Of a DNA stretch of 64,000 nt, positions 39,182-48,400 are shown piece by piece (the first letter of the stretch is position 1; the number at the start of each line of letters is the position of its first letter). The stretch comes from Alloascoidea africana. Taxonomy: Eukaryota; Ascomycota; Alloascoideomycetes; Alloascoideales; Alloascoideaceae. The stretch is taken from contig JAKTTT010000038.1 of the NCBI GenBank assembly GCA_030581615.1, positions 62,001 to 126,000 on the forward strand, written 5' to 3'. A program made the translations under genes and the position numbers. Below the pieces are notes generated by a model. It had not been told where the DNA came from. It made no database searches and was given only the letters and a program-made list of their open reading frames with translations.

Positions 39182-41572
39182 ATGAGCTTCGAACCCCCGG
39201 ACCCCAGACGCTCGTTGGACTCGTCCATCCCTACTTTGCAAGCTCTGCACGGCGGCGGTCTCCAGGCGCCCACAAAAACGGCCCCGTTCCACAGACATGT
39301 CCAAAGCCTGAATCTCAAGTCGCTAAGGACACCAGACAAATCTGCCACGGAATTCCAATCCCAATCTCGATCACGAATACGGACTCGAACCAGGCATCGA
39401 ACAGACCAAACAAGCGGACCCGTGGACCCACGCTCGCCCCTTGCTGTGTCCTTGCCCATCGACGCAAAGCCTACAGACGTGCTGGTACTAAGATTCAATG
39501 CCTGGGTCAGCATCATTAAAGCCCTGGTCCAATATCTTCGAGAAGTCGCCTTGGTCCATGAAGAGTCTGCCAAACACCACGACCGACTCGCAAATTCGAT
39601 AAACTTTCCCTTTTTCGCTTCTGGCACCCCAGCGACGTTTGAGCTTCCCAACCTCTTCCATCTCAACGATTTCGATACAAATTTAAATCTAAATCTAAAT
39701 CTTAATGACCATAACCCCGCCGCTAACAAGAATATTAATACTCCAAACCAACAATTATTTGAACCCCTGGACCAAAACTCGATCCAGCGTTTGCCCTCAG
39801 ACCTACTTCTCTATCATAAAGCGGCTTCTGCAAATGCCAGTGCAGTTGCGAAACAAATTTCCAAAATCATTGTTCCGAGATTAGAAGACCTGAAAACAGA
39901 TCTTTTGCTTAAAATCAAAGAGATAAAGAGTTTATCCTCGGATTTTAAAAATTCGGTTGCAAAACAGATGCAAACAACCGCAAAGAATTTAACAACCTAT
40001 ACAGATAGTCTCGAGGCTGCAGCGAGTAGATTGTCAATGGATGGTATCAGAACCAACAGGTTGAAAAATAGGACCACCATTGGTGGAAAACAACAACTTT
40101 TGGTAGATCCATATTTGGCCAAAGTGGCTTTGGACCGACAGATCAAAGAACAGGTTTTCGAAGAGACATATCTTCAAGAAGCATTTGTGAATTTACAAGG
40201 ATCGGGGAAACAGTTGGAAAAAGTGATTGTTAATGAACTTCAACGGGCTTTAAAAACAATAACTGTTTTGATTAAAAAACATGCAGAAACCACACTTGCT
40301 CTATTTTCACAACGGATAGAAACCGGGTTTATATCCAAAGATTTGGCCTTTGAATGGGATGCATTCGTTGCAAGGGAACCCTCTTTAATCGATCCTTCTA
40401 TGCCTGTTCGTCGACCAGAAGACGTTGTTTATCCAGGTATACATGACCCTCTTTCCCTTGAGGTTAGATCTGGATGGCTTGAACGCAAAAGCAAATTTTT
40501 GAAAAGTTATAGTAGAGCATGGTACGTTCTTACACCAACATGTTTACATGAATTCAAATCCAGTGATTGGCATAAAGATTCTGGCTTTACTCCTATCATG
40601 TCGTTACCTTTAAAAGATTGTACACTTGTCATGAACAATAACAATTCAACCATGAACAAATTTGTAATTGCCATGAAGAAGACAAAGGGAAGAAGGGGGA
40701 AACCACATACCTGGACTTTTAAAACTGATGATTATGGATCACTTAGTGATTGGGTTGCGGATCTACGACGCCATTTAACAAATCGGTCAAATCATAATCA
40801 TAATGATGATGGGGATGATGATGATGATCATGTTTCACAGGCGGCAAGAGGACGAATGTCTCTGACTCTGGATGCTGAAAGGGGCCAGGCGGTTGATGAT
40901 TCAAATAAAGAGGTTTATCTGATGCGACATCATTCACTTCCAAACAACAGGGCAAGGCAAAGAGAAAGAGAAAGAGGAACAGGGATACCGGACCCTAGCT
41001 CCCAGGCTCCAGGTTCCGTGTGCCCACCTTTATCTATATCTTCAGAAATCATAGTCGTTCCTTTATCCAAGGCATCATCGTTCAAAGCGGTCCAGACGAA
41101 TTCTTCCTCTGACTTGTCTAGTCTGCAGTCGATTTCGGAAGAAGGGGAAATTCGAAATGGGCATCGGGACGAAGAAGACGATGATGAGGACGAGGAGGAG
41201 GAGGATGATGATGATAAGGAAGAGGAGGAAAAGCTCACAATACCTGATCAACCAACTTTGATACCGATATCATCACGAATTCGCTCCCCAAAGTTGTCAA
41301 CAAAAGTGGCATCATCGCTAATTTCTTCCACTTCAACCTGTACTTCAGGACCACCTTCAATTTCGTTTTCTTATTCTTCTCCATCCAATTCCAATTCAAT
41401 TTCAAGTGCCAATCTCGCCAATACAAATACTAATACAAATCAAAGTTCGGGGATCGGGATATCGAGATCGAATTCTATCCCACTTACCGTTTCTAAAAAC
41501 AATGGTCATCATATCCCGCCTAACTGGAGCACAAATGCAAATAGGAATACGGGTACAAACAATGCTACATAA
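39182..41572 (+). CDS. SLM1: PH-domain PtdIns(4,5)P2-binding protein, SLM1/SLM2-like
   Basis: The 796-residue single-exon protein has a disordered N-terminus, then a helical region (about 95-400) beginning VLRFNAWVSIIKALVQYLREVALVHEESAKHHDRLANSI, matching the F-BAR-like part of Slm proteins. The PH domain (about 420-540) reads YPGIHDPLSLEVRSGWLERKSKFLKSYSRAWYVLTPTCLHEFKSSD, very close to Slm1. The C-terminal 250 residues are Ser-rich with an acidic run (EEDDDEDEEEEDDDDKEEEE) and Asn-rich repeats. Slm1/2 sit in plasma-membrane eisosomes and MCT domains, bind PtdIns(4,5)P2, and pass membrane stress to TORC2-Ypk1; they also interact with calcineurin. ATG 39182 is used because codons upstream have no ATG and encode Leu-rich filler. 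GC is high to about 39640 and drops sharply after. Only 192 bp separate it from the WSC gene upstream. Confidence 0.93.
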   Translation: MSFEPPDPRRSLDSSIPTLQALHGGGLQAPTKTAPFHRHVQSLNLKSLRTPDKSATEFQSQSRSRIRTRTRHRTDQTSGPVDPRSPLAVSLPIDAKPTDVLVLRFNAWVSIIKALVQYLREVALVHEESAKHHDRLANSINFPFFASGTPATFELPNLFHLNDFDTNLNLNLNLNDHNPAANKNINTPNQQLFEPLDQNSIQRLPSDLLLYHKAASANASAVAKQISKIIVPRLEDLKTDLLLKIKEIKSLSSDFKNSVAKQMQTTAKNLTTYTDSLEAAASRLSMDGIRTNRLKNRTTIGGKQQLLVDPYLAKVALDRQIKEQVFEETYLQEAFVNLQGSGKQLEKVIVNELQRALKTITVLIKKHAETTLALFSQRIETGFISKDLAFEWDAFVAREPSLIDPSMPVRRPEDVVYPGIHDPLSLEVRSGWLERKSKFLKSYSRAWYVLTPTCLHEFKSSDWHKDSGFTPIMSLPLKDCTLVMNNNNSTMNKFVIAMKKTKGRRGKPHTWTFKTDDYGSLSDWVADLRRHLTNRSNHNHNDDGDDDDDHVSQAARGRMSLTLDAERGQAVDDSNKEVYLMRHHSLPNNRARQRERERGTGIPDPSSQAPGSVCPPLSISSEIIVVPLSKASSFKAVQTNSSSDLSSLQSISEEGEIRNGHRDEEDDDEDEEEEDDDDKEEEEKLTIPDQPTLIPISSRIRSPKLSTKVASSLISSTSTCTSGPPSISFSYSSPSNSNSISSANLANTNTNTNQSSGIGISRSNSIPLTVSKNNGHHIPPNWSTNANRNTGTNNAT

Positions 41573-42008
41573 CGACGACGACAACAACGACAACGAAACA
41601 AGTGGAACAGGAAGGAACTGAGCCGTTTTCGTCTCTTGATTGATTGAATTCATAAACCATTATTTTACATAAAAAGTTACACACACACACATTGCATTCC
41701 CATTCCTTATAGATAATAAAATCCCATTTTGCTACTGGCCTGCTACTGGCCTGCTACTGGCCTGCTACTGGCCACACGACAGAACAGAAATATGAAAAAA
41801 AAAAATGAATTCTAGAAACTGACGCTGTCAATGTCTGTTCGGCGATCATAGCGAAACCAAGACGTTTTGTTTCTGTTAAAAGCGTGCGAGGGAAGCAAAA
41901 AATGGTGATGTGTCAAACCTCCTTTTATCGCAAATCCCTTTCTTTGCCTCTTGCCTCTTCCCACTTCTCTTTCTCTTACTCACCATCTTATCCTCGCCTC
42001 CACGGCAC
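41573..42008. other. Intergenic: SLM1 3' region and SEC24 promoter
   Basis: 436 bp with a (CA) run at 41681-41692, an 11-bp tandem repeat at 41731-41773 and a C/T-rich leader before SEC24. No gene. Confidence 0.55.
41731..41773 (+). repeat. 11-bp tandem repeat GCTACTGGCCT, four units
   Basis: Three perfect copies and one copy lacking the last base, in the SLM1-SEC24 spacer. The TGGCC core is partly palindromic. Confidence 0.9.
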
Positions 42009-44846
42009 ATGTCCCGCGATCACCATAGGAAACGAGCCTATCCCAAGGCCCAGTACGGCTACTCCCAGCCCGCGGGGCTGGGGAGCCCGGCACCACACCC
42101 ACCTTCGACCTCAGACCAGTTCTTCTCCCCATCCTCGCTGGGGTCTCCACGACCACCGGCAAATCTTTCACAGGGACAGCAACAGTATCAACAACCGTAC
42201 CAACAACAGTCGCCCGTTGCAGGAGGTCTTTCATCGCAGTTTTCCAACATGAACCTCAACGGACACGGGCACGGCCAAGGAGCCGGAGCCGGAGTTGGTG
42301 CTGGAGCTGGTGGCCGCATTCCCATGAATCAGAACTACAACATTGATCTTTTCCAACAACTGCCTCCGCCCATCAACGATCTGTCGCTGCCGCCTCCTCC
42401 GATTCCTCTGCTTGCGGATCCAACCTCGGGAATAATCCCTGAGAATCCGTCGCCGCAGTACTTCCGATCGACGCTGAATGCGATTCCAACCTCGCACTCT
42501 TTACTGAAAAAGACAAAGCTGCCCCTGGCACTTGTGATTCGACCCTACATCTCACTAACGGACGACCAGTCGCCCGTGCCGGTGATCCAGGACTCGATTG
42601 TCGCGCGATGTCGTCGATGTCGATCCTACATCAATCCTTTTGTGCAGTTTGTCGAGCAACAAAGACGGTGGAGATGCAACATGTGCGGGCTGGGCAACGA
42701 TGTGCCCTCAGCCTTTGACTACGATGCGATCCGGGGGATCCAGATCGACCGGTACAAGCGGTCCGAGCTGAACTGCTCCGTCGTGGAGTTTGTGGCTCCC
42801 ACGGCCTATATGGTGCGCCCACCCCAGCAACTCGTGTACGTGTTTGTTCTGGATGTTTCCGCAAACTCTGTGAAAAATGGACTTTTCGCCGTGGCTTCGA
42901 GAACGATTCTCGAGTCTCTGGACAAGATTCCGAACGTGGACGGGAGGACCAAAATTGCGTTTGTGGGGGTGGACTCAACTCTTCATTATTTCCAGATCCC
43001 ACCTGATGAGCAAAACTTGGAGGCCTCGCTCATGGTCGTGTCCGATCTGGACGAGCCGTTTCTACCGCATCCGCAAAACCTGCTTGCTGGATTGCAACAG
43101 AGTCGCGCGACGATCGAGGCGCTTCTGGAGAAAATGCCCGCCATGTTTGCGGACAATGTGGACTCGAGCTTTGCGCTGGGGCCCGCTTTGAAAGCTGTAC
43201 ACCAGCTGATTTCGCCCATAGGCGGCAAGATCGAGGTGATTGCGGCCTCGTTGCCCAACATTGGCATCGGCAAGCTGGGAACACGCGATGAGGACTCGCT
43301 GTTGAACACGTCGCGCGAATCCGCGCTGTTCAACGCAGCAAATACTTTTTACAAGAGCTTTGCGGTGGATTGCAACAAGTCCCAGATCACCGTGGACATG
43401 TTCTGTGCCTCGTCCGCTTACCAGGACGTGGCATCGCTGGCAAATCTGCCCAGGTACACCGCGGGCCAGATCCATTTCTACCCTGGGTGGAAAGCTCGGG
43501 CTCAGGCTCAGGCTCAGCGCCCGCTCCAGGAGCACCAGGATTTGACCTCGGCCTCGGCTTCGGCCTCAGGGTCAGACTCGGACGCCGTCAAGCTCGCCAC
43601 GGAGTTGTCGAGCCATCTGTCGATGGAAATTGCGCTGGAGGCCGTGCTAAGGGTTCGAGGAAGCAGTGGGCTCCGGATGAGCACGTTCTACGGCAATTTT
43701 TTTTCGCGGTCCAGCGACCTTCTCTCATTCCCGTCGTTCCCGCGGGATCAATCGTATGTAATTGAGGTTGCGATAGATGACACGCTAATCAAGCCGGTGG
43801 CTTACTTCCAGGCGGCCGTTTTGCACTCGACCTGTAAAGGAGAGCGGCGGATCCGGGTTCTCACATTCGCAGTGCCCACGACCGCGAACATTGTGGACGT
43901 GTTTGCCTCAGCGGACCAACAGGCCATCATGGCGTATCTTTCGCATCGGGCCGTGGAAAAAGCGCTGTCGTCGAGACTCGCGGACGCCCGAGACTATCTG
44001 ACCAAGTTCACAGTGGACTTGCTGACGGTTTACAAAAAAGAGCTCGTGCCTGGGAATCACGGAAGCGGTGCACCTCTCCAGATCTCGGCAAACTTGCGAA
44101 TGCTGCCTTTGCTGGTCCAGGCTCTCCAGAAACATATGGCTCTGAGACCCGGCAGATTCCCTTCGGACCATCGCGCGGCGGCTCTCAACTTTTTGACCAC
44201 GGCCCCTGTGCCCCATCTGATCCAGAACCTGTACCCCACGGTCTACTCGCTTCACGATATGCCCGATGAGTGCGGTCTGCCGGCTGTCAAGGCAGCAGAG
44301 GCAGAGGCAGAGCCTGGGGCAGAGCCTGGGGCAGAGCCTGGGGCAGAGCCTGGAGCAGAGGCAGAGGCAGAGACCGAAGCTGGTGGAATTGTGATGCCGA
44401 TTCCTATCAACGCATCTGCCGAGTTTTTGGAACGATACGGATTGTATCTGATACACAACGGAACAGAGCTGTTTCTCTGGGTTGGCGGCGACGCTGTTCC
44501 TGCTCTGTTGAACGATGTTTTTGGACCCGAGCTCCAGGTGCCACTGGGCAAACACGAGCTGCCCGTTGTGGAATCAAGCCTTTTCAACGAACGTGTGCGC
44601 AACATCATAGCGGCGATTCGCGAGCGCACGGGCACGGAAACGGTTGTATACCCCAGCATTTACATTGTGATTGGGGCCGGTGCAAACGACCCAGCGGTGA
44701 ACCCATCGATGCGAAACACTCCTGGCGGTGCCGGCAACGTTGCGTTGAGAATGTGGGCTTTGAGTCTGCTTGTTGAGGACCGTGTGGAGGAATTGAAGAG
44801 CTATAGAGAGCTTCTCACGAGTCTCAGGGCCAAGACCTTGAGCTAG
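42009..44846 (+). CDS. SEC24: COPII coat cargo adaptor Sec24
   Basis: The 945-residue protein (S. cerevisiae Sec24 is 926) has a Gln/Pro-rich N-terminus. Then comes the zinc finger (about 198-222; CRRCRSYINPFVQF then CNMCGLGNDVP, a CxxC...CxxC site), a trunk domain (about 255-520) starting VEFVAPTAYMVRPPQQLVYVFVLDVS, a beta-barrel and helical region, and a gelsolin-like C-terminus with YGLYLIHNGTELFLWVG. With Sec23 it forms the inner COPII layer at ER exit sites and selects cargo. Two low-complexity inserts are built from DNA repeats: Ala/Gln near residue 500 and AEPG repeats near residue 770. ATG 42009 (MSRDHHRKRAYPKAQYGYSQP) fits the family start; an in-frame ATG at 41910 would add a hydrophobic stretch foreign to Sec24. 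Paralogue type (Sec24 rather than Sfb3) is supported by the zinc-finger and trunk wording. Confidence 0.95.
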   Translation: MSRDHHRKRAYPKAQYGYSQPAGLGSPAPHPPSTSDQFFSPSSLGSPRPPANLSQGQQQYQQPYQQQSPVAGGLSSQFSNMNLNGHGHGQGAGAGVGAGAGGRIPMNQNYNIDLFQQLPPPINDLSLPPPPIPLLADPTSGIIPENPSPQYFRSTLNAIPTSHSLLKKTKLPLALVIRPYISLTDDQSPVPVIQDSIVARCRRCRSYINPFVQFVEQQRRWRCNMCGLGNDVPSAFDYDAIRGIQIDRYKRSELNCSVVEFVAPTAYMVRPPQQLVYVFVLDVSANSVKNGLFAVASRTILESLDKIPNVDGRTKIAFVGVDSTLHYFQIPPDEQNLEASLMVVSDLDEPFLPHPQNLLAGLQQSRATIEALLEKMPAMFADNVDSSFALGPALKAVHQLISPIGGKIEVIAASLPNIGIGKLGTRDEDSLLNTSRESALFNAANTFYKSFAVDCNKSQITVDMFCASSAYQDVASLANLPRYTAGQIHFYPGWKARAQAQAQRPLQEHQDLTSASASASGSDSDAVKLATELSSHLSMEIALEAVLRVRGSSGLRMSTFYGNFFSRSSDLLSFPSFPRDQSYVIEVAIDDTLIKPVAYFQAAVLHSTCKGERRIRVLTFAVPTTANIVDVFASADQQAIMAYLSHRAVEKALSSRLADARDYLTKFTVDLLTVYKKELVPGNHGSGAPLQISANLRMLPLLVQALQKHMALRPGRFPSDHRAAALNFLTTAPVPHLIQNLYPTVYSLHDMPDECGLPAVKAAEAEAEPGAEPGAEPGAEPGAEAEAETEAGGIVMPIPINASAEFLERYGLYLIHNGTELFLWVGGDAVPALLNDVFGPELQVPLGKHELPVVESSLFNERVRNIIAAIRERTGTETVVYPSIYIVIGAGANDPAVNPSMRNTPGGAGNVALRMWALSLLVEDRVEELKSYRELLTSLRAKTLS
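44311..44358 (+). repeat. 12-bp coding repeat in SEC24 (AEPG units)
   Basis: Four units of AGCCTGGGGCAG flanked by GAGGCA hexamers, encoding Ala-Glu-Pro-Gly repeats in an exposed loop before the gelsolin domain. Confidence 0.85.
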
Positions 44847-45418
44847 ATCAGAGGTCATATATCAGGATTTGGATTTGGATTTGGATTTGGATGGACGGGC
44901 AATATAAATAGGTGGAAGAGAAAAGACTTGTTGATGTTTTGTGTGTATTTGTTGTGTCTTTCCCTTTTTTGTGTCTTGTTTTTCTTTTCTTTTCTTTTCT
45001 TTCGCTGCTTCATTCTCAATTCTCAATTCTAATCCTAATTTCGAGGTGGATTGGGAGTTTTGAAAACTATCTGCATCGGCGAGATGTCGAATAACCAAAG
45101 GCTCTTTTCCATACTATAGAAAATGGAAAGGATATCGTAAGAGACCGCGTAGACCGCACTCCCAGACCATCCCATTCCAGCACCATCTGGGCTTGCCCTT
45201 TTCTCCTGGTCTGTACGCTCTTGCTCCGAGGCTTCTGGCCTGCTCTGGCCTGCTCAGCTCTGCTCTTGCCTGCTCTTGGCGGGCGGGCGGCGGGCGGTGT
45301 CTGGCTTCTGGCTTCTGGCTTCTGGCTTCTGGCGTCTGGCTCGGTCGCGCCCCGTTCATTCTCCTCTGCCACACCTACACCTCGCTTCTCGTCCACCACG
45401 GCCACGGAATGAACGATC
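44847..45418. other. Intergenic: SEC24 3' region and Rho GEF promoter
   Basis: 572 bp with a GGATTT hexanucleotide run (44865-44893), TTTTC repeats near 44985-45000, TATAAATA at about 44905, and a CTTCTGG heptanucleotide run (45301-45340) in a GC-rich leader. No gene. Confidence 0.55.
45301..45340 (+). repeat. CTTCTGG heptanucleotide repeat
   Basis: Five units (one changed) in the presumed leader of the Rho GEF gene. Confidence 0.8.
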
Positions 45419-48400
45419 ATGGCCCGTCTTTTCAGAAGGAAGCCGCCGCCCAAGGACGACGACGACATCTCGCAGTACTACTCAGACCTCAGACCGCGCC
45501 AGCAGAGCCTGCCGGCCTCGCCCAACTCCGCGCCGTCCCGCCCACGGCCACGGCCTGGCCCAAGACCTCCTCCTCCTGGTGCTGAACCGTGGGCCAGCGA
45601 GCCCTCTGGCCAGAATCGCCACCGCCAGCTCCAGCTCCAGCAGCCCGCCCTTGGCGATGCCCCCGACGGCGAGCCCCAGCTGCCGCAGTCGGCACCGCAG
45701 TCGGCACCGCTGCCTGCTCCCGGCCGCGCGGACCAGCTCTCGGCGAGGATGGCGGCCCCAGCGAGCAGCACTACAGCGTTCGGACACGGCGACGGTGACG
45801 GCCACCAGCTTCACCAAGACCTCCACGACGGGCCCAGCAGGCGTCTGTCGAGCACGTCTGCTGGATCCGACACGACCACGATCCGGGCGCCCAGCGGCGG
45901 ACTCCAGCCAGCCCGCGAGGCTTCTGCTCCAGCTCCTGGCCGGGCTGACAGCACACGGATTCGCCCTCCTCCAGGCACTCTCGCTCCCACGCTGGATCCC
46001 TCGACTCAACCCAGTCTCGCCAGAATCGCCGTTGCGCCGGGACCTGCTCCCGCAAGACACCATTCGGAGGGAAGACTGCACTACTCGCTGTCCTCGTCGT
46101 CCAACTCGTCGTCCTCGTCGTCCTCATCCTCGTCGGCCGCGGCCTACTTGCACCACCACCACCAGCTCGATCCGCTGCAGAAGGCCTTCCCGGGAAGAAC
46201 CGCTTCGCTGAGCTCCCAGGCCGGAAACATCAAAATGGCTTCAGCTCCAGGTTCAGCTCCAGCTCCGGCTCCAGCTCCAGGCTCGGCTCCAGGCTCGCTG
46301 TCGGGGGCCGCCAGCCCCGGCGGCGCCTACCGCTCGAGATCGATCACAAGACCTTCGGTCGGTGCCATACATTCTCCTAGTCGCCCTCCACCACTGCCTC
46401 CCATCCAGCAGACCCAGGTCCTCCTGCCCGCCGCTCCTCCTCTATCGTCATCGTCTTCTTTATCTTCGTCCTCTGGAGCTGCTCAATTCCACCATCACCA
46501 TCACGATTCTCACTCCCATTCTCACTCCTCTGGCCCTCCAACCGCACTGGATGACAGCTACTTCCCTCCTCGCGCAATGACCTCTTCCTCTTTCTCTTCC
46601 TCTTCCTCGCCGCCATCCAATTGGCAGGAGAGACAGGACAGCATAGTCTCAAATGACCCCATCAGCCCACCCAGAGGCGCCTCTGCGGGCTCCCGATTTT
46701 CTGTTTCCTCCTCCTCAAGAAGCAGCTACTCCTATCATCACAACTCAATCAGCAACTCGGATTATGTATCTTATGAAGACATTTATGATTCCTACGCAGA
46801 CAACTACGACAATAACAATAACAATAGCAATAGCAATAGCAATTACCAAGAACAACAACATGATGACGTGGGCAGGCCCATTATGACCCCTAGCCTCGAA
46901 AACTTTCAGTTTGCAAAAACTTATTCCTATCCCTCACTTAGCCCCGAACAGACTGGCACACCTGCACAAGGAGCTCAAAGAGAATCTAGACCTGGCCCTT
47001 CCCACGACGATGATTCCCACCAGGATTCCGCTTCACAGAGATTTGAAAAACAAGACTGTTCAGCTTTCCTCAACTCTTTAGAGGTTTCAAATCGCCAAAA
47101 GTATGAAAATTTCCAGAGATCAAAGACCCAGAATATCACCACCCGATACTCGTCCTATGCAGGCAGACCCATAATGGCCCAGAGAAGAAGTGTACCGGGC
47201 CATCACGCCCTCGAGTCCACTGGACCTGGTGGAAATGGAACTGGAACTGGACCTGGAACTGGACCTGGAACCGCTACAAGCCCTGGGCCTATGGCAGACC
47301 CGGAAATGATACCAAGGAGAAGCAATACAACCCAAACCGTGAGACAGGATAACAGAAACTATGTTTCTCTTGTTCCTCCTGTCCCATTACTCCCCAACAT
47401 TTCAGAAACCCTAGGAAGCTTTGTGTCCCAAAAACTTTCCAGTGAACAATATGAAAGTTGTAAAGGTATATGGTCTCTCAATTATGTATATGAATGGCTC
47501 GGCAACATTTGGAATGCCACTTTAAATACACCACTGGCGGAAGTCAGACTCGCAATCTCCAATTTAATCACACATACAATCCCAACGATGAATTCTAAAA
47601 CCGCAGAAAAATACGCTTCTCACATTTTGGATCGTTTGTTTGAAGAAGAAGCAATTTCTCTTAAAGATTCAGATGATGGTAAAAAATTCTTGGCTTTGCA
47701 TGCCGATATCGAGGTATCGGGCGTTATTCCCATATTAACCGGGAAAGGTTGTTATTCTTGTAAAGTCCATACCAAAGATTGTGAACTTTTACGTGGTAGA
47801 TGCTACAGTTCAAAATGTTCAAGAACTTTACAACTGGTGACTCCAGAACCACCAAAGCTAAAAGGTTATTTGGATTATGAAGAAGATTGGGCCACCTATT
47901 GGCATGTTACATCTGATGAAATTCGTCAATTGGGATTGGACTTGGTCAAGAAACAGAGCCATATCTATGACGTTATCAAGGGTGAAAAAAGATTACTCCG
48001 TCAAAACAAGGTTTTCATAGAGGTTTATGGTGAATCTTTAAGAACCCATTCTCCTCCCTTGGTGGACAACCAAAAGAGCTATTGGCAAAGTGCTTTTGGC
48101 AATATCAAACCAGTTATGGAAACTCATAAAAAACATCTGCTTGATCCGATGCTTCAACGACAGGTTCAACAGGGCAAGTTTATCGAAGGCGTTGCGGATT
48201 TCTTTCTAAATTGGGCCGAAAATGCAGAAAAGGTTTATTTGAATTATTCTTTGGGGCTTAGCAAAGTGATTGATTTCATCAAACGGGAAAAGGAAAAGCC
48301 CAAAAGTGTTTTTGTGGATTGGCTTAAAGAAATGGATCAGGATGAAAGAGTAAAAGCTCTTAAAGTGGATCATAATCGGTTGTTTTCCACTGGTATTATT

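Noticed and set aside
41910-42008. An upstream in-frame ATG for SEC24 giving a hydrophobic N-terminus
   Set aside because: Sec24 is a soluble coat protein and its family start fits ATG 42009; the upstream part translates a C/T-rich leader.
45276-46211. Long Arg/Pro/Ser-rich open frames overlapping the Rho GEF start on both strands
   Set aside because: They are shadows of the GC-rich, repeat-rich 5' part of the Rho GEF gene and have no domain.
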